From NCBI GenBank assembly GCA_025617745.1, contig CM046863.1, forward strand, positions 7,562,015-7,626,014: 64,000 nt of DNA, given 5' to 3'. Source of the DNA: Heliocidaris erythrogramma (Eukaryota; Echinodermata; Echinoidea; Camarodonta; Echinometridae). The position numbers and the translations under genes are program-made. The notes below the pieces were generated by a model, which saw only the letters and a program-made list of their open reading frames with translations, was not told the origin of the DNA and searched no databases. This document shows, piece after piece, positions 1-9,830 of the stretch. Within the stretch, counting starts at the first letter, position 1. Each line of letters begins with the position of its first letter.

Positions 1-610
1 TTTGACTGCATAAAATGTCTTCGAATAGATTGGACCAATTTGAAAGGGATAGATAATGGTTTTGGTGAAGATTGTTAAGTAATTGAAACGTGGTAACCCC
101 GCTAGTCATAAGGACCCCTATTCACAACGTGTAATTTCCTATACTTGAATGGTCGCTATTCATAAAGCGAAAAGGGGGTCACATTTCATAGGGATTGCTC
201 TTTATAATAGGAGAAGAGGGTCACTATTCATAATTGAAGAAAAGGGTCATTAATCGTAAGGACCGTTATTCATAATAAGTCAAAAGGGTCGCTATACATA
301 ATTATAGAGAGGGGACCATTATTCATAATACGAAATCGGGGTCGTTAATCATAAGTGTTGCTACTCATAATCGAAGAAGATGGTCGCTATTCATAAGGCG
401 ATGCGTCATAGCATTGTTATTATTATCATCATTATTGTTTTGCATGACTGATAGTTTAAAGAATTAAGGTAACTATTATAGCGGGGTCTGCTCGCTATTC
501 ATAAGGACCGCTATTTATAACAAAAAACTGCTATTCCTTTTTCACACGTTAGGTATAGTGGCCCTTCTGAATAGGTATCAACAGTGGTCCTTATGAAAAG
601 CGAGACCGTT
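1..610. repeat. Degenerate word array (GGTCGCTATTCATAA)
   Basis: About a dozen degenerate copies of a word close to GGTCGCTATTCATAA recur every 30-40 bases, variously spelled GGGTCACTATTCATAA, GGACCGTTATTCATAA and similar. Near the right end a reversed copy (about 583-606) can pair with a forward copy (about 488-508). The window edge cuts the left side, so a matching arm cannot be sought. No coding potential was seen. By analogy with the paired arrays further right I infer part of a foldback arm. Confidence 0.6.
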
Positions 611-814
611 TGGTCGCATGAATTGTGATATATGGCAATGGTGTACACGCGTGTAAAACTCAGAAAATCACACATGACACTGATAAATAAACAGCATTTA
701 TTTACCTGTGCATGAATAAATAAACCATATTGTCATCTTACTCTTTTTTTTATTATACAACACTTCTCCTTCGCATATATGTCATCGTTTTTACCATTTA
801 TTACTGTTATTCTT

Positions 815-839
815 ATTATGATTATTTGTATTATTATTA

Positions 840-877
<38 letters not shown>

Positions 878-900
878 ATCATCATCATTATTGCGATTGT
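815..900. repeat. ATT/ATC trinucleotide microsatellite
   Basis: Tandem ATT repeats grade into ATC repeats. Flanking bases 611-905 are AT-rich and show nothing gene-like. The short tyrosine- and histidine-rich reading frame across this stretch is a product of the repeat. Confidence 0.85.
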
Positions 901-924
901 TCTATTTTTTTATTTTTTTTAATT

Positions 925-1310
925 TTTGTAATGCAGAGCTTGATTCCTAAAGGAGCTAAATAAATCCTTTTTGACCGAAAAAGATTTTCAGATAAATACG
1001 TGCATCTCAGACATGGTAATTAAATGCACCATATCGCATTTAAAAAATATTTTTCTTGAAAGTTGAAAAAAAAAAATTCGGTTTCATTCCAAAAGGAGCT
1101 AAATCCCAAACTGTTCCCATTCCAAAAGGAGCTAAATCCACTATGGTCATTTAGGATTTGTTCATTTAACCCCATTACCCAAAGATATGTATTTTGATTT
1201 TTAAGCACATGTTGCTGCTACCAGTCTACCATCAGTGAAACAAATTTACCGAGTTTCACCATTTGTATGAACATTTTGGGGATTTAGCTCCTTTTGGAAT
1301 GAAACCGTCT
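925..1310. repeat. AAAGGAGCTAAATCC inverted module
   Basis: The word CCAAAAGGAGCTAAATCC appears at about 1,088 and 1,122, a shorter form at about 945, and its reverse complement at about 1,283-1,303. The copies face each other across about 150 bases, so the stretch could fold back. It is small, noncoding, and resembles the larger word arrays in design but not in sequence. Confidence 0.55.
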
Positions 1311-1379
1311 GTAGAAATTCAAGAAAAATTATTTTCTGAATTCTCAACAAATACTCGAATGTATGTGACGGAGGATTAT

Positions 1380-1640
1380 CCACTACGAATTCGCACAAAA
1401 GCACAAATGCCCGCCCTGAAAGCCGCCAGGAGAGCTGGAAAGCTAGCATATTTTTCACGAAGCAAACTATCTAAATTATATATCGACAGAGTATGGATGC
1501 CTCAAGCTAATCAAGCGAACTTTGTCCAGAGCCTCAAGGAAGGAGCAACAGCCCGCGCAGAAGGCACAGAAGCTGCCGAGTTTAACACCCAGGTTGTAAG
1601 CGTTTTATCGATGGAGCAGTGGAATTTCTTAGTGGAAGCG
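1380..1640 (+). repeat. Dispersed repeat R1, copy 1
   Basis: About 230 bases match 20,752-20,990 in the same orientation. Shared landmarks, in order, are CACTACGAATTCGCA, GCCAGGAGAGCTGGAAAGCT, AGGAAGGAGCAACA and a final TTGTAAG. Copy 1 runs straight into the FB-A left array; copy 2 lies between FB-B and the FB-C array. A 168-residue reading frame crosses it, but copy 2 does not keep that frame, so I do not call a gene. Confidence 0.6.
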
Positions 1641-1654
1641 TACATTAATAAGGT

Positions 1655-2192
1655 ACACCGTCGCTTGGTCTACCACCACTTGGTCCAATTATCAGTTCGT
1701 CGAACTCCATGTGGTCTAACTTCATTATTTTTCTCTACAACCAGTTTGTCTACTTACCATTTCGTCTAATTTCCATTTGGCCTAAATACCAATTCGCCTA
1801 ATACCCAGTTTGGCTAACCCTATTTAGTCTAAAACCCATTTGGGCTAATTTTCACTTCGGCTAATTTTCACTTCGGCTAATTTTCACTTCGTCTATTTCC
1901 AAATAGTCTATCAGTCATTTTGTCTACAGGCCACATAGTCTAATATCCATTTGGGCTACACCTACTTTGGCTAGTACCATATGGTCTACCTATCATTTTG
2001 GTCCAATTCCATTTAGTCTAATAACCAGATGGGCTACTTATCATTCAGTCTAACTGTCATATGGTCTAATGACCATTTGGTCTAATATCCAATTCGTCTA
2101 ATAACCAGTTAGACTACTTATCATTTGGTCTAATTTTCATAGTAATGGCCATTTGGTCAAATTACTATTTATTCTTCTGGCCATTTAGTAGC
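1655..2192 (+). repeat. FB-A foldback, left arm (TTTGGTCTAAT words)
   Basis: Roughly 30 degenerate copies of a 15-18 base word such as CATTTGGTCTAATTTC follow one another without spacers. The same words in reverse complement form the array at 12,319-12,800. Outside both arrays the sequences also correspond: an ATTAAT-containing segment precedes CGCTTGGTCTA on the left and its mirror image follows on the right. I read this as one arm of a foldback DNA element. Noncoding. Confidence 0.75.
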
Positions 2193-3147
2193 AAGTTGAG
2201 AAAGGACAGGGAAAAGAAACTTTAAAGAAATGAAACTTCAAAGAAGTCATCGTGCATTAAAACGTGCATTAAAAGAGTTATTTACCTTGTTGCTGATTAT
2301 ATCAAGATCAATCGAAATCCCTACATTTTATATATTAATGATTTAATTTATTAAAATCAATTATTTGGTATTAGTTATTCGTAATTAAAACATTCATAGG
2401 TCTCCTCTTCCTTTCATGACTTGAATAGAAGAATCTGATTTTGTATTGCGCTTCAAATTATGTTTGTTTGGTTGATAATGTGTTTCTTTTGATAATCATG
2501 TTTCTTATTTGATATCCGATGTACAAATGTTTGTGCAAGTAGTCAATTACAGCTAGGGGCGCTGCATGGTATTTTCATAGGAGGGGCAAGACGACCCACA
2601 TACTTGGGGATTCAACGAACTGCATGGGTACCTTTTTTTTTTAAAGGGGGAATTTATAAAGGATGAATACAAGAATGGAAACTGGCGTTTTGATACGTTG
2701 CTGAACCCCTACATTGTATTTAACACACGTTACATTTTAAGGATATTATTTTCTAATCTTTGCACAATAGGCAATTCTGCTCTACTGCCATGAGTTACGA
2801 TGAGTGCGAGCGAGCGTAGCGAACAAGCTTCGGGCGGGGGATATCTTAATTGCTGCAATAGTATTAAACATTTGGGCACTGTGTCTCGAGCACTCGATAA
2901 GTTCCTGCTTAAAGGTGTCACACTGTTGTCATATCAAGAACTAAATATTCTGCCATTAAGCTTCTCAGATTCTTTTGAGCTATGCAAACTGCTTTTTTCA
3001 GGGGCGGCGCTACAGGGCGCGATTTCCCCCTATGATTTTCCAAGTGACCAAAGAGAGAGAGAGAGAGAGAGAGATTGAGAGGGAGATAGATATAGGGAGA
3101 AGGAAAGAAGAGTATCCAACTATTATTATTATTATTATTATTATTAT
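2193..3147. other. FB-A interior, left part; no gene
   Basis: This AT-rich interior shows no convincing coding sequence. It contains a GCGAGCGAGCGTAGCGAAC island near 2,803, a GA microsatellite at about 3,054-3,078 and an ATT microsatellite at about 3,119-3,147. The gypsy element landed in the ATT tract. Confidence 0.6.
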
Positions 3148-3514
3148 TGTAAGGTAGCATTATTATGACGTATGAATTTGTTTCCATGATCACTTCACCC
3201 TCTTATTTACATTTTCTCTCTATTCAACCTTCCACCTGTGATTGCTCCACCTACATTCCTTTCCTGTCACCCCTATTCACCTTAAATCTTTTGTTCTCTC
3301 CCAGGCCTATTGAACCTTGCCTGCCATACCATCTACTATGACTATGACTCATCACATGACCCATTCTCTCTTTTCTTATTGGTACTTCTTGTAGACTTCT
3401 GATTGGTTATTTTTGTTTATGTACTTGTCAGCCATTTTGAGTTTATATTAAAATATACTTCAGTGCATCTCCAGATTTCAAGCCTGCAAGACCTATTTTG
3501 TAGTGTCTGCTACA
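3148..3514 (+). repeat. 5' LTR of gypsy element
   Basis: 367 bp, starting TGTAAGG and ending TGCTACA. It is repeated at 11,585-11,951 with no difference found on reading. A TATTAAAA-like box near 3,447 followed by about 60 bases of LTR is a possible promoter. Confidence 0.93.
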
Positions 3515-3516
3515 AC

Positions 3517-3530
3517 TGGTGGCAGCGGTG
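3517..3530 (+). promoter_or_regulatory. Primer binding site, tRNA-Leu type
   Basis: TGGTGGCAGCGGTG lies two bases after the 5' LTR. It is complementary to the 3' end of metazoan tRNA-Leu (acceptor ending CGCTGCCA plus CCA). It is the expected minus-strand primer site. Confidence 0.8.
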
Positions 3531-4110
3531 TTCCTTCTGCACTCAACTGTTATTGCAACCTACATGTAGAATTTCTTCAGAGTTTTCTTCAGAGTGGTGA
3601 GTTATAAGTGAAAATCTCCCTTCATCTTTAACTGTGAAAGTGAATGTTTGATAGCACGAATTCACCCTTCTTCATACTCATGTACTGTGTACTCTCCCTC
3701 CATCTTTACTTGAGATTGTGACAGTGAGTGTTTTGTGAATTCGCCCTCCTTCATGAATTGCTGAGGATTGAACTGAAAGTGTCTCAAACCTTGTTTTCAT
3801 CCTCCATCTTTAATTTGTGAATGAAGACATTTATTCTCTATCAGTGAGTGAGAATATTTCACCTTCATGCAGAGCCTGTAATTTTAGTAACTCGCCACAG
3901 TCTACAGCCAGATTATAGCTAGTCTACAGCTATAGGATCTTGTGAAGGCATTCTGAATTTCAAACTTGCACCCTACATCATTTTGAGTTAGCAATATAAA
4001 TAGTTGCAGAATACACCCTCATTTCCAGTTTTGCCGCTCAACACATGCACTCCACCTACCAAGCTTTATGAATAGTTTGTCAACCTACTTCACATCCATT
4101 ATTAGTCAGC

Positions 4111-5250
4111 ATGACATCCTATCGTATTGAGCTGCCTGAAGTATTTAATGGAGAAGATGGCAAAGACTTTCATCAATGGATAAGACGATTTGAAGTGGCT
4201 GCAGAAGCATTTTCAGATAGCTCTACCAATCTACACGCCCTCCTTCCAGCAAGACTCGCAGGGTCTGCTTTTACCGTCTGGGAAAGCATGACTGCCACTG
4301 AGAAGAAAGATTTTACAGTGGTGAAGGAGAAACTCTCCCAAGTTTTTGGCCGCACGCAATTCATTGACACTTTCAAGTCCTGCATCACGGCCCGCACTCG
4401 CCGATTGGGTGAACCACTTGAAGTATTTGCTGCTGCCATAGCATCGATGGTGGAAGAAGCATTCCCCAACTATGACAACCAAGCCAAAGCTGGAGAGAAA
4501 TTCCGACGATTCATTGCAGGAGTAGATAAAAACCTCCAAATCAAAATCCATGAACTCGGAGGCTCCAACTTTGAAGAGGCCTTGAAGATTGCACTACGAG
4601 TTGAAAGAGCGAGTCGAACACATCAAGACTTTGGTGTGCAAGTGGTGGCAACGGAACTCCAAACTAAGGACGCCACCCCTCGGTCGTCAGAAATGCAGCT
4701 AGTACTACAGAGACTGAATGAATTAGAACAGAAATTTGAAAGGATGTGCTTGAAACTAGAAACTGAATCCAAGACCAAAGTTCATCCCATACCAAGTACC
4801 AGATCTCCACAACGACATAGCAGCCCAGAACCAAGAGTCGGTGACAGGTATAGACACCACAGATCTCCATCACCAACCCCTCGTGCTTACCACTCCTGGG
4901 AACCAAAGTATAGACACAGGTCTCCAAGTCCACACTCCAGGGACTATTTTCCACACAATCCAGACAAACATCGTCAATACAGGTCTCCAAGTCCCCGGTA
5001 CTCACGACACAGATCTCCTAGCCCACGATGGAACATTCAGGGAAATGTTCGAGAACCACATCCACCCCACTTCCAAGCCTATTCAGGAACTTCACCGCAT
5101 CAGTCATCGGGCTACAATCGGACATCAAGGCGGGATCAACAGTTTCGCCCATCCATGACAGGTTACCAAGCTACCGGTAATCCTGGCAGTCAAGCTCCCT
5201 ATCGTCAAGCAGTACGTTTTGACGATCAACAGCCGGAAAACTTCTACTAG
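4111..5250 (+). CDS. gag: Gag polyprotein of gypsy element
   Basis: 379 residues from an ATG about 580 bases downstream of the primer site. The N-terminal half is a mixed helical region with motifs common in gypsy capsids (FNGEDGKDFHQWIRRFE near the start, then LPARLAGSAFTVWE). Nothing matches the usual C-x2-C-x4-H-x4-C zinc knuckle. Instead residues from about 235 to 310 are rich in Arg, Ser, Pro and His with repeated RSPSP units, like an SR-type tail. I infer that this basic tail replaces the knuckle in RNA binding. The gene ends at TAG 5,248-5,250. The pol frame is already open at 5,223 in the -1 register. Confidence 0.88.
   Translation: MTSYRIELPEVFNGEDGKDFHQWIRRFEVAAEAFSDSSTNLHALLPARLAGSAFTVWESMTATEKKDFTVVKEKLSQVFGRTQFIDTFKSCITARTRRLGEPLEVFAAAIASMVEEAFPNYDNQAKAGEKFRRFIAGVDKNLQIKIHELGGSNFEEALKIALRVERASRTHQDFGVQVVATELQTKDATPRSSEMQLVLQRLNELEQKFERMCLKLETESKTKVHPIPSTRSPQRHSSPEPRVGDRYRHHRSPSPTPRAYHSWEPKYRHRSPSPHSRDYFPHNPDKHRQYRSPSPRYSRHRSPSPRWNIQGNVREPHPPHFQAYSGTSPHQSSGYNRTSRRDQQFRPSMTGYQATGNPGSQAPYRQAVRFDDQQPENFY
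5223..5250 (+). promoter_or_regulatory. gag/pol overlap, possible -1 frameshift site
   Basis: The pol frame has a TGA at 5,220-5,222 and is then open, overlapping the last 28 bases of gag in the -1 register. A candidate slip string GGAAAAC occurs at 5,235-5,241, within the final gag codons. It is not a classical X-XXY-YYZ heptamer and I could not identify a pseudoknot. Reinitiation at the pol ATG (5,301), 50 bases after the gag stop, is an equally good alternative. Confidence 0.35.
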
Positions 5251-5300
5251 TTGATGAGACGGGCCATTCGTCAACTACACCCACCAAGGCCCAAAACCAA

Positions 5301-8300
5301 ATGCATGTAGACTCCATTGCTCCAGAGAAATCGCCCTACATCCCTATTGTTATTGACAGTGTGTATGCACTAGCCCTCGTGGATAGCGGATCATACATAT
5401 CACTCTTGAGTGCCGACTTTCTGTCATCTATCCCTCCATCACAAAGGAGTCCACTTGAGAAGTTTACAATCATGGCATCCTCCGTCACTGGTAACTCACT
5501 AGACAACATTGGAACAGTGGTAACATCAATACACCTGGGAAACAAGGCTACGCAACACAAATTCATCGTAGCAAGGAACATCACACACTCAATCATCCTA
5601 GGATGGGACTTCATCGATAAACAGAAGGCAACTATTTCTCCAACATCATTCAACATGCCTGGCTCCACCATTCCCTTCCTCGACCGACAACAAATCCAAG
5701 CCCCGCTGAAGTGTAAAGTTTCTCTGGTGGGACATTCTCATATTCCCCCCATGTGTGAAGCCCATGTACAAGGAAGATTGTCTTCTCCACAGTTCGACAT
5801 CGTACCAAGTGACTACAATGGCTACTTTGATCCAATGACCCAAGATCACGTCGCTGTCATCGGTGCCAGATCCTTATTCAAGCCTCAAGATGGTCTCATT
5901 CTTGTTCGCCTCATAAACCCCTCCAATGAAGCAGTGGATCTACCTGCAGAAACTTGTCTTGGACATTTCTTCTCAATGACTGGGAACAGCGAGGAAGAAT
6001 ACGAGATCGTCAGTGTAGCTGCCAACACAGAAACACAAACATCAGACAAGTCTCTAGCTGCTGGTCTTCTCCCTTCTTCTGAACTCACAAAACAAGAGTA
6101 TGAGAAAGCCGAGCAACTAATCGAAGCTTACCAAGACATTTTCAGTGCAACGCCTCATGATATTGGTCAGACTGATTTTGTTGAGCACCACATCAACACA
6201 TCTACAGACATTCCAGTACGACAAAGAGCTTACAGAACCTCCCCAGCAATGAGAGTGGAAATTCAGAAGCAAGTAGACGATCTTCTAGAAAGGGGCATCA
6301 TTGAAGAAAGCTACAGCCCTTGGGCAAGCCCGATTGTCATGGTGAAAAAGAAAGATAACACCTTCCGATTTTGCGTGGACTACAGGAAACTGAACGCAGT
6401 GACTGTCAGGGATTCTCACCCTATTCCACGACAAGACGACTCAATTGATTCCCTTTCTTCATCAACATATTTCAGTGTCATGGACTTGTCCAGTGGATAC
6501 TGGCAGGTTAAGCTTCATCCTCAAGACAAGGAGAAGACTGCTTTCACTACAGGCACAGGACTATACCAATTTACCGTCATGCCGTTTGGACTTGTAAACG
6601 CTCCTATGACATTCCAACGTATGATGGAAGTCGTTCTCCATGGCCTTCACTGGTCTAGATGCCTGGTATACCTTGATGACTGTATAGTCATGGGCAAAGA
6701 CTTCGATGATCATCTCAAAAACCTCCAAGAAGTATTCCAACGCTTCCAAGACGCTGGACTTAAACTCAAACCCTCAAAGTGCAGCTTGTTCAGGAAAGAA
6801 GTTACCTACCTGGGTTATGTAATCAACACCAATGGAGTAAGACCAGACCCAAACAACGTAGAGAAGGTCAAATCCTGGCCTCAGCCAAGAACTCCAACGC
6901 ATGTACGATCCTTCTTAGGCCTGGCATCGTTCTACCGACGGTTCATACCCAGCTTTTCCAAGGTTGCATCCCCTCTAACGACCCTAACACATAAAGGTCA
7001 ACAGTTCATCTGGACAGCAGAGTGCGAGTCCGCCTTCCAACACCTGAAAGAGGCACTGACCAACCCACCTCTACTCGCCTACCCAGATTTCGATAAGGAG
7101 TTCATCCTGTCAACAGACGCATCCCTTGCTGCTATCGGGGCAATCCTCTCACAGATCCAGAATGGCAAGGAAAGGGTTATCTCCTACTTCAGCCAGACTC
7201 TCAACTCAACCCAAAAGAAATGGTCTACATATGATAGAGAGTTCTGTGCCATCATCTTCTCAGTTCGCCATTTTCGTCACTTTCTCCGATATCAACACTT
7301 CACCATTGTGACTGACCACAAACCTCTCCTAGCTCTCCAGAAGTTCCCAATCCAAGATGATGCAACTGGAAGGAGAACACGATGGGTAGTAGAACTCAAT
7401 TCTTACAGATTCAGCCTAACTCACAAGAATGGTCAATCACTCAAGAATGCAGATGCACTATCCAGACGACCTGAAGAGAACCAAGTCACCTCAACATCCA
7501 AGAGTGAAACACGGGAGTCAATCATCACCCAAGCTAAGTGCAATGCAGTGGAAACTCGTTCACAGAAGTCATCACGAGCATCAAGTAAACCTGCAGTCAA
7601 TGACTCCTCTACCCAACCCTCAACACAACTGGAATCACAATCTCACCAGCCCTATCATGGCATAATTCTCGACAGTGATGTAGATGTCCAACATGAGCAG
7701 CAACTCGATGACGACATCAGGACGGTAATCGAATACATCAGCAATGGTGAACGACTAGGCAAACGACAGATCCGTAAGCACAACCCTCGGATCAAACGCT
7801 TTCTATGGGATTACCCGAGACTTGTCCTCTACAATGGCATCCTGTACAGGAAGAAGAAAGACAAGTTAGGCAACCCCATACTCCAGCTCGTGGTACCAAG
7901 CTCACTTGTCCCAAGAGTACTCAAGGAATTACACGGTGATCCATCATCCGGACATTTCAGTGCACACCGAACTCTACAGAGAGCAGAATCAATGTGCTAC
8001 TGGCCTTTCATGAACAAGGAGATTACCAATTTTTGCAACACATGCACAGCCTGTGAGTCGTTCCGTCTACCCAATCCTCGACACCAAGCCCTGTTACATC
8101 CAATTTCTACTTCACGCCCTCTGGAGATAGTCTTCGCTGATATTGCTGAACTTCCTATCACAAGAACAGGCTTCCGCTACATGTTGGTCGTGACCGACCA
8201 TTTTAGCAAATATGTAAACATTTATCCCATGAAAGATCAAACAGCTCCAACCATTGCCAAGCACCTGTTCGAGGAGTATGTGAAAGAGCATGGTGTACCA

Positions 8301-9830
8301 GAGACTTTGCATACTGATCAAGGCAGACAATTCGAATCGAGATTAGTTCAAGAGTTATGCACCAAATTGGGCATCAAGAAATCTCGCTCGACTGCGTATC
8401 ACCCCCAAGGAGCTGGTATAGTGGAACGATGCAATCGCACCATCAAAGATCAACTAGCGAAGTATATCTCTGATCAGGGAGGAGAATGGAATACTCACGT
8501 TAACCAACTTCAGCTAGCATACAATACAAGCACCCATTCTACAACGGGACTGACACCCTACCTGGTAATGCATGGCAGAGAAGCCCGCATCCCAGCTAGC
8601 ATCACATGTTCAGCTCCTCCTCCATCTGGAACCTCAGTACTTGAATACGTCTCGAACCTGTCACACCGACTGAAGAAAGCATGGGAGTACACCAGACAGA
8701 AAACTCGACAACAGCAACAACAGCAGAAACAACATTACGACACAAGAAGCTGTACAGCCAAGTACGACACAGGTGACCTAGTCTGGTTACACGACCCAAC
8801 CACCAGCAGGAGCAAACTTGAACCTAACTGGAAAGGTCCCTTCACTGTCACTTCTTCGTCGAATGATGGACTAAATTTTGACATCGTAGACACCCATGAT
8901 GAAAGGACCAAGCGACGTGTTCATCACAATCGCCTGAAAAGATATCGAGCTACATCCTCTTTGGAGACACCATTACCTCCTTCCCCACCCTCTACATCTG
9001 AAACTCTACCAAGATGGATGAGAAAACCTCCAACACCTCTAAGACCAGGTCCACCGGCACCCCAATCAACAGAAGGGACCAGGAGTAAGATCCACTCAAA
9101 CCAGCCAGATCATAACTCTGCCTTCATCATGTGGTCACCAAGACCACCAGACCACTTTCTTCATCACGGGCAGTCAAACCATGACCAACAGTCAAGGCCA
9201 GGTTTGTCTGTTCAGCAACAAAATACAAACCAATCCCCTGGTTCCCGGCAGCCGACAAACTCTGACCACCAGCCACGGTCAGACGAAGCGGTTCCACCCC
9301 AGCAGCAGCCAACTAGTCATTCCTATGGGTCATCGTCTGCTGACCAAACTCAACTCGGGCCGTCATCACCTTACCAACCACACCTTGGGCCATCATCATC
9401 ACCGCTGGCTGACCAAACACATTCTGGGCCGTCATCATTGGCAAACCAACCACAACTCAGGCCATCATCGCCATCTGGCCATTCTCAGTCTAGGCCGCAA
9501 CACCATATCAGGCCATCCAAAACAGACCAAATCCAACTCAGACCACACTATCAACTCCGGTCATCATCAGATCAACATCACCAACTTGGGTCATCGTCAC
9601 CAGCTGACCCTCCAGACCGTCAACCCTCGTCGAGATCAGAGCAACCTTTACGTACCACATCTACCACGTCTACCAGGACCAGTGGTCAACAACAACAACA
9701 ACAAGATAAACAAGCAAATGACAATGAACAATTACCAAGAACTGAAGTACGCCAAAATACTCAAGAAGCTCACTCTAGATATGGACGCCGGATAAAGTTA
9801 CCATCCAAATTGCAAGATTACAAACTGTAA
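5301..9830 (+). CDS. pol: Pol polyprotein (PR-RT-RH-IN) of gypsy element
   Basis: 1,509 residues without interruption. The aspartic protease shows LVDSG with Asp28. Reverse transcriptase shows FCVDYRKLN at about 356-364 and the catalytic YLDD at 457-460. RNase H begins near residue 600 (STDAS, Asp606) with a later TDHKPLLAL. Integrase has a zinc-binding HHCC region (His878, GH, Cys915, Cys918), a catalytic triad Asp947, Asp1006 and Glu1042 with exact D-35-E spacing, and a GPF motif near 1,178. About 330 residues of Pro/Gln/Ser/His-rich low-complexity tail follow, ending in a basic RIKLPSKLQDYKL. All catalytic residues checked are present, so the enzyme set looks functional. The Pro/Gln tail is long for the family. 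Confidence 0.95.
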   Translation: MHVDSIAPEKSPYIPIVIDSVYALALVDSGSYISLLSADFLSSIPPSQRSPLEKFTIMASSVTGNSLDNIGTVVTSIHLGNKATQHKFIVARNITHSIILGWDFIDKQKATISPTSFNMPGSTIPFLDRQQIQAPLKCKVSLVGHSHIPPMCEAHVQGRLSSPQFDIVPSDYNGYFDPMTQDHVAVIGARSLFKPQDGLILVRLINPSNEAVDLPAETCLGHFFSMTGNSEEEYEIVSVAANTETQTSDKSLAAGLLPSSELTKQEYEKAEQLIEAYQDIFSATPHDIGQTDFVEHHINTSTDIPVRQRAYRTSPAMRVEIQKQVDDLLERGIIEESYSPWASPIVMVKKKDNTFRFCVDYRKLNAVTVRDSHPIPRQDDSIDSLSSSTYFSVMDLSSGYWQVKLHPQDKEKTAFTTGTGLYQFTVMPFGLVNAPMTFQRMMEVVLHGLHWSRCLVYLDDCIVMGKDFDDHLKNLQEVFQRFQDAGLKLKPSKCSLFRKEVTYLGYVINTNGVRPDPNNVEKVKSWPQPRTPTHVRSFLGLASFYRRFIPSFSKVASPLTTLTHKGQQFIWTAECESAFQHLKEALTNPPLLAYPDFDKEFILSTDASLAAIGAILSQIQNGKERVISYFSQTLNSTQKKWSTYDREFCAIIFSVRHFRHFLRYQHFTIVTDHKPLLALQKFPIQDDATGRRTRWVVELNSYRFSLTHKNGQSLKNADALSRRPEENQVTSTSKSETRESIITQAKCNAVETRSQKSSRASSKPAVNDSSTQPSTQLESQSHQPYHGIILDSDVDVQHEQQLDDDIRTVIEYISNGERLGKRQIRKHNPRIKRFLWDYPRLVLYNGILYRKKKDKLGNPILQLVVPSSLVPRVLKELHGDPSSGHFSAHRTLQRAESMCYWPFMNKEITNFCNTCTACESFRLPNPRHQALLHPISTSRPLEIVFADIAELPITRTGFRYMLVVTDHFSKYVNIYPMKDQTAPTIAKHLFEEYVKEHGVPETLHTDQGRQFESRLVQELCTKLGIKKSRSTAYHPQGAGIVERCNRTIKDQLAKYISDQGGEWNTHVNQLQLAYNTSTHSTTGLTPYLVMHGREARIPASITCSAPPPSGTSVLEYVSNLSHRLKKAWEYTRQKTRQQQQQQKQHYDTRSCTAKYDTGDLVWLHDPTTSRSKLEPNWKGPFTVTSSSNDGLNFDIVDTHDERTKRRVHHNRLKRYRATSSLETPLPPSPPSTSETLPRWMRKPPTPLRPGPPAPQSTEGTRSKIHSNQPDHNSAFIMWSPRPPDHFLHHGQSNHDQQSRPGLSVQQQNTNQSPGSRQPTNSDHQPRSDEAVPPQQQPTSHSYGSSSADQTQLGPSSPYQPHLGPSSSPLADQTHSGPSSLANQPQLRPSSPSGHSQSRPQHHIRPSKTDQIQLRPHYQLRSSSDQHHQLGSSSPADPPDRQPSSRSEQPLRTTSTTSTRTSGQQQQQQDKQANDNEQLPRTEVRQNTQEAHSRYGRRIKLPSKLQDYKL

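Noticed and set aside
52-660. Short reversed words suggesting an attachment site or origin
   Set aside because: Words are too degenerate and no integrase, replication gene or dif-like site is present.
730-963. Tyr/His-rich 77-residue frame
   Set aside because: Translation of an ATT/ATC microsatellite.
1263-1769. 168-residue open frame
   Set aside because: It spans repeat R1 and the start of the FB-A array. The second R1 copy does not keep the frame, and no domain is seen.
9181-9795. Separate gene overlapping the pol tail
   Set aside because: Low-complexity DNA keeps two frames open. The His/Gly/Leu composition mirrors the Pro/Gln/Ser tail, and there is no independent evidence of translation. 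Kept only as a minor finding.
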